Part shown: one piece after another, positions 36,623-45,932 of the stretch
Layout of the letters: each line of letters starts with the position of its first letter
How positions within the stretch are numbered: the stretch's first letter is position 1
Source: Paraburkholderia megapolitana
GTDB lineage: Bacteria; Pseudomonadota; Gammaproteobacteria; Burkholderiales; Burkholderiaceae
Assembly (NCBI RefSeq): GCF_007556815.1
Contig: NZ_CP041745.1
Span: forward strand, 2,147,001-2,211,000
Direction of reading: 5' to 3'
DNA: 64,000 nt
Made by a program: the position numbers and the translations under genes
Notes under the pieces: generated by a model
What the model saw: only the letters and a program-made list of their open reading frames with translations
What the model was told of the DNA's origin: nothing
Databases searched by the model: none

Positions 36623-38593
36623 ATGGATAGAAGAAGATTTGTCTCGTTGGCCGCGCTGGTGCCGTTCATATCGGCATACGGTAGCGAGAACGATAGCGGC
36701 ACCCTGAATTCCACGAACACCGCTAAAAACGTTTCCGCCGAATCTGTCAGTCCACGTGTGAAAGAACGCCATACCTTCTCGTTTAGCCCGGACGGCAGTC
36801 AGTTTCTGCTGGATGGGCGCGCGCTGCAGATTCGCAGCGGCGAAATGCATCCTGCACGCATCCCGGTCGAATACTGGCGGCATCGGATCAGGATGGCGAA
36901 GGCGATGGGCATGAACACCGTCGCGTTTTACATCATGTGGAACTACCACGAGACGACGCCAGGTCACTTCGATTTCGAAACGGAAAATCGCAACATCGAA
37001 GCATTCATCAAGCTTTGTCAGGATGAGGATATGTGGGTGCTGCTGCGTCCCGGTCCGTATATCTGCGGCGAATGGGACCTGGGTGGTATTCCGTCTTATC
37101 TGCTGCGCCATCGTGACATCAAGCTAAGGACAAATTCGGCTAACGATCCGCATTACATGGCCGCGGTTACGCGTTATATCAACGAACTGATACCGCGCAT
37201 CAATCCCTTGCTCGTCGCCAACGGCGGACCGATCCTGATGATCCAGATCGAGAATGAATTTGGCTCCTATGCGAACGACCCGACCTATATGGAGGAGGTT
37301 CGCCAGCTCTGGGTTCAAGGCGGGATACAGGGGCCGTTTTATACGGAAGACGGTCTCACGGAGCTCGAGCAGAATCATTCGAACGTGACAGGTGGCGCGA
37401 TCGGGTTGAGCGGCGGAACGGCCACGGATATCGCGGCGTCGCGGCATGCCTATCCGGGCGTGCCGGCGATGGCGGGCGAAGTCTATCCAGGCTGGCTCAC
37501 GCATTGGGGCGACCCGTTCCTGCAAGGCACCGCCACCGACATCACTGCAACGCTAACCACGCTGATGCAGCAAAAGCTGTCGTTCAATCTGTACGTCATT
37601 CATGGCGGTACGAGTTTCGGCTTCTTCTCCGGCGCCAATACCGATGTCAATACCGGCGAGTATCAGCCCGATATCACGAGCTACGACTACGCGGCTCCAA
37701 TTAGCGAACAAGGTGTTGCGACCGCGCACTACACGAGGTACCGGAATCTCATCGCTGGCTATCTGCCATCCTCGCTTCCTGCGGTGCCGCGACCGATTGC
37801 CACGATCACGCGCAACCGGTCCGAGGCACTCGCGCCCGTTCCCTATGCTTCTATCTGGGACAACCTGCCTGCTGCACTGCCTGCTTCCCAAACGGTCAAC
37901 CCGCAGCCGTTCGAGATGTACGGCCAGGCGTTCGGGTTCATTCTGTACCGCAAGCAGTTGCCACGTTACGACGGCGGGGCGCTTACCGTCACAGACGTTC
38001 ACGATTACGCGACGGTGTGCATCGGCGATCAGTACATGGGCGGCATTTCGCGGGCGGCGATACCGGCCGCCTACGCGCAGCGTCTGCACGTCACGCACCA
38101 TGCGCCGTTGCCGCTATCAACCGCAGTGACGTCGGCTTCTCCTGTACTCGAAATCCTGGTGGAAGGCATGGGGCGGGTCAATTTCGGTCATGCGATCGTC
38201 GATCGCAAAGGCATTCTCGAATCGGTCGCGCTGCAGGATCAGAGCGGCCAGAGCAGCGTGCTGACCGGATGGGAGGTCCACCTGTTGCCGATGGATGACG
38301 CATTCATAGCGAATCTTCGTCCTGGGACCACGAATGCCAGAAAAGGCGGCCTGTTCTTCAAGGTGGAGTTTCAACTGAACGAGGTTGGCGATACTTATGT
38401 CGATATGAGTCGCTGGACCAAGGGCATGGTGTGGGCGAATGGCCGGAATCTCGGCCGCTACTGGCACATCGGTCCGCAGACCAGACTCTATTGCCCGGCA
38501 CCGTGGCTCAGGCCGGGCTACAACGAAATCATCGTGTTCGATCTCCATCAGCTGGATGCGCAGCCGATCGAATTCGCGGCGACGCTTGCCTGA
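36623..38593 (+). CDS. Glycoside hydrolase family 35 beta-galactosidase, Tat-type signal
   Basis: 656 residues. It starts MDRRRFVSLAALVPF, an RR motif suited to Tat export, with GGAGG before the ATG. GH35 blocks follow: RPGPYICGEWDLGGIPSYLL, QIENEFGSY with acid/base Glu212, and GEVYPGWLTHWGD with probable nucleophile Glu286, then GGTSFGF. The C-terminal third has beta-sandwich-like jelly-roll sequence. It should hydrolyse terminal beta-galactose from oligo- or polysaccharides outside the cytoplasm. The next gene, a secreted propeller/lectin protein, starts 67 bases later and is likely co-transcribed. Confidence 0.85.
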   Translation: MDRRRFVSLAALVPFISAYGSENDSGTLNSTNTAKNVSAESVSPRVKERHTFSFSPDGSQFLLDGRALQIRSGEMHPARIPVEYWRHRIRMAKAMGMNTVAFYIMWNYHETTPGHFDFETENRNIEAFIKLCQDEDMWVLLRPGPYICGEWDLGGIPSYLLRHRDIKLRTNSANDPHYMAAVTRYINELIPRINPLLVANGGPILMIQIENEFGSYANDPTYMEEVRQLWVQGGIQGPFYTEDGLTELEQNHSNVTGGAIGLSGGTATDIAASRHAYPGVPAMAGEVYPGWLTHWGDPFLQGTATDITATLTTLMQQKLSFNLYVIHGGTSFGFFSGANTDVNTGEYQPDITSYDYAAPISEQGVATAHYTRYRNLIAGYLPSSLPAVPRPIATITRNRSEALAPVPYASIWDNLPAALPASQTVNPQPFEMYGQAFGFILYRKQLPRYDGGALTVTDVHDYATVCIGDQYMGGISRAAIPAAYAQRLHVTHHAPLPLSTAVTSASPVLEILVEGMGRVNFGHAIVDRKGILESVALQDQSGQSSVLTGWEVHLLPMDDAFIANLRPGTTNARKGGLFFKVEFQLNEVGDTYVDMSRWTKGMVWANGRNLGRYWHIGPQTRLYCPAPWLRPGYNEIIVFDLHQLDAQPIEFAATLA

Positions 38594-38660
38594 CGGTAGC
38601 GCGCCAACGCATCGGCCATGTCTACCGATGTACGTCGATTCTATGGAAACGAGGGGAATC

Positions 38661-40490
38661 ATGAAGCGATCTGGAAGCCGTATTTCGCTGACCGCACTGG
38701 GAGCGATCCTGCTCGGGCTGCTGCAGGCCGCGCCCGCGCAGGCCGTCACGTTCCGTGCGTCGGCGCCGGTACCGATGAGCATCTACTCGGATAGCCCCAA
38801 CTCGCTCTTCATCGACAGGGATGGCACGTTCTTCCTCGAAAACGCCTACTCGCAGTACGACGATGTCCCTGCCGATCACGTGTGGGATTTCTATAGCGGC
38901 GCAAATGCCGACTCCGTTTCGCTGTCGCAGGCTCACTCCCAGTACGATACACGCGTGCTTTGCAACGACGGTAACCCGGTAGCAATCGAGTTGTTCGGAA
39001 AACCGGTCAAATCGCAAACCTCCTATACGCAGGCCGACTACTGCGACATGATCGGCGTCTGGGTCGATCCCGATACAGGGGACTGGTATGGCATCGTGCA
39101 TAACGAGTTGTTCGGCACGAATCCGCGGGTCGACGCGATTTCCTACGCTATCTCGAGAGACCGTGGGGCGAGCTGGACCCTGCAGTCTCCGATCGTGACC
39201 TCGCCGTACGGCAAAGGCGACCCTCATACGCCTTACTACTACTATGGCGACGGGGACCCCCGGCTGTTCGTCGACTACGCATCGGGATATTTCTATATCT
39301 TCTATACGAGTCGAATACTCGGTCAGAACGGCGCTCCGTCTGGCTTTGACAACTACATGTGGGCACATGTCGCAAGAGCGCCGATTAGCCGCAAGATGAC
39401 GTCTTCGTCGTGGCAGAAGTTCTACAACGGGAAATGGCAACAGGTACTGGGAACGAACTGGACTTGCGACGCATCGAGCGCGGCTACGACTCCCTGCGCG
39501 CGCGCCCCTGTGTCGAGCTCGCTCGAATCGAATATTCAAGGCCCGTCTGTCGACCTCACTGCTCAGGGCGGTCCCGCGGCCGACGCCACCGGAAGCGAGA
39601 CTTTTGTCACCCCCACGGGCAACACAGGCAGTTTGCTTGACGCGGGCTACACCAACGCAACGCTGCGGGTTATGAGCATTTCATGGAACGTCTATCTGCA
39701 GAAGTACATCGCGGTAGCCGAGGACAGAACGATCTCAAAGCCCGGAACCCCCAGTTTCGATTACGGCCTGCCTGCCACGACGCTAAAACTATATACGTCG
39801 AGTGATCTTGCTACCCAGCAATGGACTTATGCCGGTAGTGTCCCGTACAGTTCGGCCTCCTGGTACAGATGGTTCGTGGACACCGCAACGAAAACGTCAT
39901 CCAGCCCGCTTGGCCAGACTTTCCGTACCTATTGCGCATACAGTTGCTCGCAGTCCGACGGCGAATATATCGACATCACCGCACACCTCGATTCGTCGAC
40001 CGATCCCGTACCGGTCTACTACGCGGATGCCGCTGGTCACTCGATTACCGCTGACTCGCCCAACGGCGAATACTTCATTGCACATCCGGGCAATCCGCGG
40101 GCTAATGTGCCGGCACTCGCATCTGGCGCGTGGAGGTTCAAAGCGACGGGCGACGGATTCTTCACGATCTCGATCGACGGTGCTTACCTTGGCGTGGACA
40201 ATAGCGACGCGGGTCGAGCCTGGGGCGCACCGGTCAAACTCTCGCCGGCCGGTTCGTCGGTGCAGCAGCAGTGGTATTTCCAGAAAGTCGTCACCGGCGA
40301 TGCCTTCGCGTATCGCATCGTCAACCGGTTTAGCGGGCTTGCGCTCAGCTTCCCCGGCAGTGCGCTTACAAGCAGTCTGTCCGGCGTTGTGACAGCACCG
40401 ATCAGGAGTTGGGATAACAGCAGACCTCGCTCGATAGCGGTGTGGGGATCGTTCGATCAAAGCATCGTTCTTCAGCGAAGTGGGGGGTAG
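38661..40490 (+). CDS. Secreted propeller protein with C-terminal trefoil-lectin-like domain
   Basis: 609 residues from the ATG at 38661 with GAGGGG upstream; the longer frame overlaps the GH35 gene. A signal peptide ends at AQA near residue 28. The middle (about 30-470) has repeats like those of five-bladed propeller glycosidases (SNSLFIDRDGTFF-like, YAISRDRGASWTLQSPIV, GDGDPRLFVDYASGYFYIFYTS). The C-terminal about 130 residues contain QQWYFQKV and YRIVNRFSGLAL, as in ricin-type beta-trefoils (QxW). It probably binds or cleaves polysaccharide together with the GH35 enzyme. No catalytic residues can be assigned with confidence. Confidence 0.6.
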   Translation: MKRSGSRISLTALGAILLGLLQAAPAQAVTFRASAPVPMSIYSDSPNSLFIDRDGTFFLENAYSQYDDVPADHVWDFYSGANADSVSLSQAHSQYDTRVLCNDGNPVAIELFGKPVKSQTSYTQADYCDMIGVWVDPDTGDWYGIVHNELFGTNPRVDAISYAISRDRGASWTLQSPIVTSPYGKGDPHTPYYYYGDGDPRLFVDYASGYFYIFYTSRILGQNGAPSGFDNYMWAHVARAPISRKMTSSSWQKFYNGKWQQVLGTNWTCDASSAATTPCARAPVSSSLESNIQGPSVDLTAQGGPAADATGSETFVTPTGNTGSLLDAGYTNATLRVMSISWNVYLQKYIAVAEDRTISKPGTPSFDYGLPATTLKLYTSSDLATQQWTYAGSVPYSSASWYRWFVDTATKTSSSPLGQTFRTYCAYSCSQSDGEYIDITAHLDSSTDPVPVYYADAAGHSITADSPNGEYFIAHPGNPRANVPALASGAWRFKATGDGFFTISIDGAYLGVDNSDAGRAWGAPVKLSPAGSSVQQQWYFQKVVTGDAFAYRIVNRFSGLALSFPGSALTSSLSGVVTAPIRSWDNSRPRSIAVWGSFDQSIVLQRSGG

Positions 40491-40896
40491 GGTCTTGCTA
40501 AGGGCGTGACGGGGCGGGCGCTTTGTGCGCCTGTCGCAGCGTTGCGACTGGGCACCCGACACGGCAACTAGCATCTCCGTAGCTGACAGTTAGCAAAATT
40601 CCCCGCTGCTGACGGAAGTAATTTGAAAGCTGTTCTGGCGTAATCCGCAAGTATCGAGGATCGCTCGCGACCTGCGTCTATATGTCGAGCAACCACGTGG
40701 CCGGACAAAAGCCGCGATCTGCGCCTTCGCGCTACGCAATCCCGCCTATATCGCCGAATTGACGGCGCTTCACCCCCTTCATCGATTGTTTGCATGACGA
40801 AACGCGTTGCTAGTCTGGTCTGGCAGTGCGGTTCGTCGTGCGTCCGCGCGCGACCTTGCTTGCATCGAGCTAACGAATTTATTCCGGTCCCCGACG
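40491..40896. other. 406-base gap without a supported gene
   Basis: Nothing recognisable as an RNA gene, repeat or strong terminator was seen. It should hold the promoter of the serC-like operon in its right half. Confidence 0.35.
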
Positions 40897-41997
40897 ATGA
40901 CCAATGCCCTTAATTTCTCCGGCGGTCCCGGCGCATTGCCGGAATCGGTATTGCGGCAAACCCGCGAGGCAATTGTGGCGTTGCCGGAAACCGGGCTCTC
41001 CGTGCTCGGCATGAGCCATCGGTCGGCGTGGTTTCGCGCGATCCTCGATGAAGCGGAGCAGAACCTGCGCGCGCTGCTCGCGCTGTCCGACGATTACGCG
41101 GTGACGTTCCTGCAAGGCGGCAGCAGCCTGCAGTTCGCGATGATCCCGATGAACTTCGCGGCCGGCGCCATTGCCGACGCGGGTGCGCCCGAATACATCG
41201 CGTCGGGTTACTGGAGCGGGCGGGCCGCAGAAGAAGCGACACGTGTTGGGGCCGCAAAGATTGCGTGGGATGGCCGCAATAGTGGCTATTGCCGCTTGCC
41301 CGATCTCGACGCTTTGAACGTCGCAGCATCGGCGGCGTATCTGCACTACGTGACGAACGAGACGGTCGAAGGTCTGCAGTTTCCCGCGCGAGAACATACG
41401 TTGCCGGTACCGCTGATCGCCGACATGTCGTCGGATTTTCTGTCGAAACCGGTGCGCACCGAGTGCTACTCGATGATCTACGCCCATGCGCAGAAAAATC
41501 TCGGACCGGCCGGCGTCACGGTTGCCGCGATTCATCGCGAGATGATCGAACGCATTCCCGACGGACTCCCTGCAATCCTCGATTACCGCACGCATATCGC
41601 TCACGGTTCGAACTACAACACGCCACCGGTGTTCGCGATCTATGTGTTGGCGCTGGTGACGCGCTGGTTGCGTACGGAGATCGGCGGACTCGAGGCGATG
41701 CAGCGCATCAACGCGCGCAAGGCTGCGCGGCTCTACGACACGCTGCATGCGCTCGGCGATGTAGTCATGATCCATGCGCAGCCGTCGTGGCGCTCGCAGA
41801 TGAATGTTGCGTTTACGTTCGGCGATAGCCGGCTCGATAGTGCATTTCTGGAAACGGCGAGCGAGCGGCAGATTGTCGGACTGGAAGGACATCGCTCGAT
41901 CGGCGGTTTGCGTGCGTCGCTGTACAACGCGGTGACGGAAGCGGCAGTCGATACGCTGTGCGACACGCTAACCGAATTCTCGCTGCAGCACGTATGA
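40897..41997 (+). CDS. serC: Phosphoserine aminotransferase-like PLP enzyme (SerC family)
   Basis: 366 residues from the ATG at 40897. It starts with LNFSGGPGALPESVLRQ, has FLQGGSSLQFAMIPMNF, and the PLP lysine in AHAQKNLGPAGV, all SerC hallmarks, with the usual length. SerC transaminates 3-phosphohydroxypyruvate with glutamate to give phosphoserine. Here it heads a tight three-gene operon with an ATP-grasp and an OGT-like protein rather than sitting with pheA/tyrA as in the common betaproteobacterial arrangement. It may therefore be a paralog with a special substrate. The stop overlaps the next start (ATGA). Confidence 0.82.
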   Translation: MTNALNFSGGPGALPESVLRQTREAIVALPETGLSVLGMSHRSAWFRAILDEAEQNLRALLALSDDYAVTFLQGGSSLQFAMIPMNFAAGAIADAGAPEYIASGYWSGRAAEEATRVGAAKIAWDGRNSGYCRLPDLDALNVAASAAYLHYVTNETVEGLQFPAREHTLPVPLIADMSSDFLSKPVRTECYSMIYAHAQKNLGPAGVTVAAIHREMIERIPDGLPAILDYRTHIAHGSNYNTPPVFAIYVLALVTRWLRTEIGGLEAMQRINARKAARLYDTLHALGDVVMIHAQPSWRSQMNVAFTFGDSRLDSAFLETASERQIVGLEGHRSIGGLRASLYNAVTEAAVDTLCDTLTEFSLQHV

Positions 41998-43400
41998 GCA
42001 CACTCCATACCGCGTGCGACGATGCCGTTGCCGTCGCAGGGGCGCCAGACTCGCCGACCGCCGTGACCGCTCTCGCTCGACAACTCGACGACGATCCGCT
42101 CAATCTCGCGTTGCATGCCGCGCTGGCGCAAGCGTTGCAAGCGGCGGGCGACGACACCGGTTTTCTCGCCCACCGCATCGCTCTCGCCACCTTCGATACG
42201 ATTGCTGCCGGCGAGCCCAGCCTTGCAGCTATTCCGCTCTACAACCTCGCCACCGTCTACTACATGAAGGGCGAACACGACGCGGCGAAGCACTGGTATG
42301 GCCAAGCGCTGAAGGTGCACCCCGATCTCGCGATCGCCCACCAGAATCTCGCCGCGATTTTCGAAGCGCAAGGGCAGGCTGCGGATGCCCAGCAACACCG
42401 CTCGCGTGCATACAGCCTGCAGCGCGTGTTTATCGAGCCGGCACAGAATGCGCGGCGGCATCTGCTGATCCTGTGTTCGGGGCACGCGTGCGGCAACGTG
42501 CCGTTCGAAACCTTGCTGCCGTTCGATACCACTTACCGCATCAAGTACGCGATCGACTACGCGCACGACACAGAAGACGCGCAATTACCGCCGTTCGATC
42601 TCGTGTTCAACGCAATCGGCGAGCCTGACATCGCGCAGCCGCTCACCGCAAGGCTGCAGCGTTTTGCGCAGCGCTGCGGGCAGGCGATGCTGAACCGGCC
42701 AGACAGGGTTGCCCGTACGCAGCGTCACCGGATGGCGTTGCTGCTGGCCGGCATCGACAACGTCGTGACCGCGCCGTGCATTCGCGTCGAAGCGCGGCCC
42801 GCTTCATACCGCACGCTGGCCGAGCGGCTCGAGGTTGCGGGCATCGGTTTTCCGCTATTGATGCGTCCGCTTGCTACGCACGGCGGCGACGGACTCGTGC
42901 TGCATGAATCGTTCGACACACTATGGGGCGCGCTCAAGGCGCTCTCCGCACCGTGCTATCTGACGAAATTCATCGACTTTCGCAGCACGGACGGCCATTA
43001 CCGCAAGTACCGGACGGTGTTCGTCGATCGCGAGCCGTTTCCCTATCACCTCGCGATCTCGTCGCACTGGATGGTGCATTATTTTTCCGCGGATATGACG
43101 ACGAACCGCGCGAAGATCGACGAGGAACGACGCTTTCTTGAGGACCCGCGAACCGCGCTTGGCGAACGCGCGGCGAAGGCAATCGCGGCGATCGGGCGCC
43201 GGCTCGATCTGGACTATGGCGGCATCGACTTCACGTTGCTGCCCGATGGACGAGTCTTTGTCTTCGAAGCGAACGCGACGATGCTGATTCATCGCGAGGC
43301 GGCCGATGGTCCGCTTGCGCACAAGAATGCGTTCGTGCAACCGATCGTCGATGCTTTTGAACGGTTGCAGGTGTCGCGCATGGGTACACCCGTTGCATGA
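41994..43400 (+). CDS. TPR plus ATP-grasp domain protein
   Basis: 468 residues, start overlapping the serC stop. Residues about 75-135 form tetratricopeptide-like helices (LYNLATVYYMKGEHDAAKHWYGQALKVHP-type). The C-terminal half (about 240-460) is ATP-grasp-like, with LLMRPLATHGGDGLVLHE as nucleotide loop and YGGIDFTLLPDGRVFVFEANATM as the metal-binding end. ATP-grasp enzymes make C-N or C-S bonds via an acyl phosphate, often on peptides or amino acids. The stop overlaps the OGT-like gene start. The substrate is unknown. Confidence 0.72.
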   Translation: MSTLHTACDDAVAVAGAPDSPTAVTALARQLDDDPLNLALHAALAQALQAAGDDTGFLAHRIALATFDTIAAGEPSLAAIPLYNLATVYYMKGEHDAAKHWYGQALKVHPDLAIAHQNLAAIFEAQGQAADAQQHRSRAYSLQRVFIEPAQNARRHLLILCSGHACGNVPFETLLPFDTTYRIKYAIDYAHDTEDAQLPPFDLVFNAIGEPDIAQPLTARLQRFAQRCGQAMLNRPDRVARTQRHRMALLLAGIDNVVTAPCIRVEARPASYRTLAERLEVAGIGFPLLMRPLATHGGDGLVLHESFDTLWGALKALSAPCYLTKFIDFRSTDGHYRKYRTVFVDREPFPYHLAISSHWMVHYFSADMTTNRAKIDEERRFLEDPRTALGERAAKAIAAIGRRLDLDYGGIDFTLLPDGRVFVFEANATMLIHREAADGPLAHKNAFVQPIVDAFERLQVSRMGTPVA

Positions 43401-45814
43401 GTAACTGGCCGGCCGCTGCTGCGAATCCGGATGCACGCGCAACGGAAGAGGGCATCGCCGCTTTACTTGCGCAGGCGAAAAGCCATCATCTGGCCGGCGA
43501 TCTGATTACCGCACGTAGCCTCTACGAAGCCGTGCTCACCGAGCAGCCTGCGCATGCGGACGCGAGCTTCAGACTGGGCATCCTCGACCTGCAATGCGGC
43601 GACGCCGGGCGCGCGCTTATATCGGTCGAGCGCGCGCTTGCCTGCGAGCCGCATCAGACACGCTACCGCTTCGGTCGCGCTCAGGTACTCGTCGCATTGC
43701 AGCGTTTCGACGATGCAATCGACGTCTGCCGCGATCTGCTCGCCGGGCAACCTGCATCCGCCGACATACTTTTCGTCCTGGCCCATACGCTGCAGGCAAA
43801 AGGCGACATGCGCGCAGCCGTCGATACGTGGCTTCGCGTTCTCGATCTCGACCCTGCATGCGTCGAGGCGCTGAATCCGCTTGGCAATGCATATCGGCAT
43901 CTTGGTGACCTGAGCGCAGCGGAACATGCATATCGTCGCGCGCTGGCCGTGCAACCCGCCAACGCGGACGCGCTGACCAACCTAGGTAGTGTGCTGCGCG
44001 TATCCGGGCGCTTCGACGAAGCGATTGCGCTGCTCCGCGATGCAGTACATTGCGAGCCGTGCAGTGCGGCGGCACGCGTGAATCTCGGTGTGGCGCTATG
44101 CGAGCGAGGCGACTATCCAGAGGCGCTGGCGATGCTCGAACGCGCAGTCGAACTCGATCCCACTTCGGCAGAGGCCGCGTATAACCTCGGCAATGCCGCC
44201 CACGCAACCGGTCGTCCGCGCGATGCAATCGTCCAGTACCGTCGCGCAATCGAGCTGAAATCCGATCACGCGGACGCGCACAACAACCTCGGCAACGCGC
44301 ACCGTTCGCTCGGCGAATTCGCGGCCGCGGCCGACGCATTCGCCGGTGCGTTGCGGCTGCGTCCCGACAGCGTTGCTGCGTGCAACAATCTGGGCAACCT
44401 GTATCGCACACTCGGTCGAACAGACGACGTAAAAACATACTTGCGCCGCGCGATAGCGATCGATCCGACGCATTCAGTCAGTCACAACAATCTCGGCAAC
44501 GTGCTGAAGGACGGCGGGGCGCTCGACGATGCGATCGCCAGTTATCGCCGTGCGCTCGATTGCGATGCGGATAATGTGATCGCGCACAGCAACCTGCTGT
44601 ATGCGCTGACGTTCCGCTGCGACGACGCGCAGACGGTGCGCGACGAATCGCGTCGCTGGTCGGCGCGGTACGAAGACCCTTTGCGAACCACACTGAAACC
44701 GCACAGCAACGATCGTTCGCCCAACCGGCGACTGCGCATCGGCTATGTCTCCGCCGATTTCCGCGACCATTGCCAGGCGCTGTTCACAATTCCGTTGCTC
44801 GCGCATCACGATCACGACGCGTTCGAGATCGTCTGCTACTCGAGCGTCGAGCGACCGGACGCGGTCACGGCGCGCATCGCCGCTTATGCCGACGTCTGGC
44901 GCGACGTACGCACGCTCGACGACGAACAACTCGCGCAGACGATCCGCGCCGACGGCATCGACATCCTGATCGATCTGACGATGCATATGGCCGACGGGCG
45001 CCCGTTGCTGTTTGTGCGCAAACCAGCGCCGGTGCAGGTGGCGTGGCTCGCCTATCCGGGCACGACCGGCATCGACGCGATCGATTACAGACTCACCGAT
45101 GCGCATCTCGATCCGCCCTGGCACGATAGCCACTACAGCGAGCAATCGGTTCGCGCGCTGGAGTCGTTCTGGTGCTACGACCCGCTGACCGACACGCCCG
45201 CGGTCAACGCGTTGCCCGCATCGAAGCGCGTGTCTAACGGCGAGGTGACATTGGGTTGTTTGAACAACCCGTGCAAGCTGACCGATCGCACGTTGGCGAT
45301 GTGGGCCGGTGTCATGCAAGCGTTGCCGTACGCACGACTGGTGCTGATGTCGGCGGCAGGCGAGGGCCGCGAACGGCTCGTCGAACGTGCCGACGCACAG
45401 GGCATCGACACCGCGCGCGTAGGTTTCGTACCGTTCCGTCCGCGCGCCGCGTATCTGGCCACGTATCACGACATCGATCTCGGTCTCGACACGTTTCCCT
45501 ACAACGGCCACACAACCAGTCTCGATTCGTTATGGATGGGCGTGCCGGTCGTCACGCGGGTTGGACAGACAGCGGTCGGTCGGGGCGGCCTGAGCCAGCT
45601 CGCGAATCTCGGCCTGTCCGAACTCGCGGCGTATACCGACGAAGAATTCGTGCGTATCGCCGTCGAACTGGCGCGCGATCTGCCGCGGCTGTCGGCCCTG
45701 CGCAGCGGTTTGCGTACGCGCCTTGAAGCATCGCCGCTGATGGACGGTAGCCGCTTCGCGTACCAGGTAGAGCGCGCCTACCGGCAGATGTGGCGGACGT
45801 GGGCAGTTCATTGA
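43397..45814 (+). CDS. TPR/O-GlcNAc-transferase-like (SPINDLY, GT41) protein
   Basis: 805 residues. About residues 20-400 are ten or so TPR units (for example AYRRALAVQPANADALTNLG and HNNLGNVLKDGGALDDAIASYR). The C-terminal half is a GT41 catalytic region: RIGYVSADFRDHCQA, VQVAWLAYPGTTGIDAIDYRLTD, LNNPCKLTDRT and YNGHTTSLDSLWMGVPVVT. Such enzymes transfer a sugar from a nucleotide donor to Ser/Thr or Asn of proteins, the TPR part choosing the target. It ends a tightly coupled operon with a SerC-like enzyme and an ATP-grasp protein. Confidence 0.85.
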   Translation: MSNWPAAAANPDARATEEGIAALLAQAKSHHLAGDLITARSLYEAVLTEQPAHADASFRLGILDLQCGDAGRALISVERALACEPHQTRYRFGRAQVLVALQRFDDAIDVCRDLLAGQPASADILFVLAHTLQAKGDMRAAVDTWLRVLDLDPACVEALNPLGNAYRHLGDLSAAEHAYRRALAVQPANADALTNLGSVLRVSGRFDEAIALLRDAVHCEPCSAAARVNLGVALCERGDYPEALAMLERAVELDPTSAEAAYNLGNAAHATGRPRDAIVQYRRAIELKSDHADAHNNLGNAHRSLGEFAAAADAFAGALRLRPDSVAACNNLGNLYRTLGRTDDVKTYLRRAIAIDPTHSVSHNNLGNVLKDGGALDDAIASYRRALDCDADNVIAHSNLLYALTFRCDDAQTVRDESRRWSARYEDPLRTTLKPHSNDRSPNRRLRIGYVSADFRDHCQALFTIPLLAHHDHDAFEIVCYSSVERPDAVTARIAAYADVWRDVRTLDDEQLAQTIRADGIDILIDLTMHMADGRPLLFVRKPAPVQVAWLAYPGTTGIDAIDYRLTDAHLDPPWHDSHYSEQSVRALESFWCYDPLTDTPAVNALPASKRVSNGEVTLGCLNNPCKLTDRTLAMWAGVMQALPYARLVLMSAAGEGRERLVERADAQGIDTARVGFVPFRPRAAYLATYHDIDLGLDTFPYNGHTTSLDSLWMGVPVVTRVGQTAVGRGGLSQLANLGLSELAAYTDEEFVRIAVELARDLPRLSALRSGLRTRLEASPLMDGSRFAYQVERAYRQMWRTWAVH

Positions 45815-45932
45815 CGCCGCCGAGCACGACGTTGATGATCGACCCGACGGTATTTGCTAGACTGGCTCACCGCAAACGTTGCGCGCGCAGCGACACGCGG
45901 ATTGCACGATTTCTTCCAGGAGACATCGCCCC

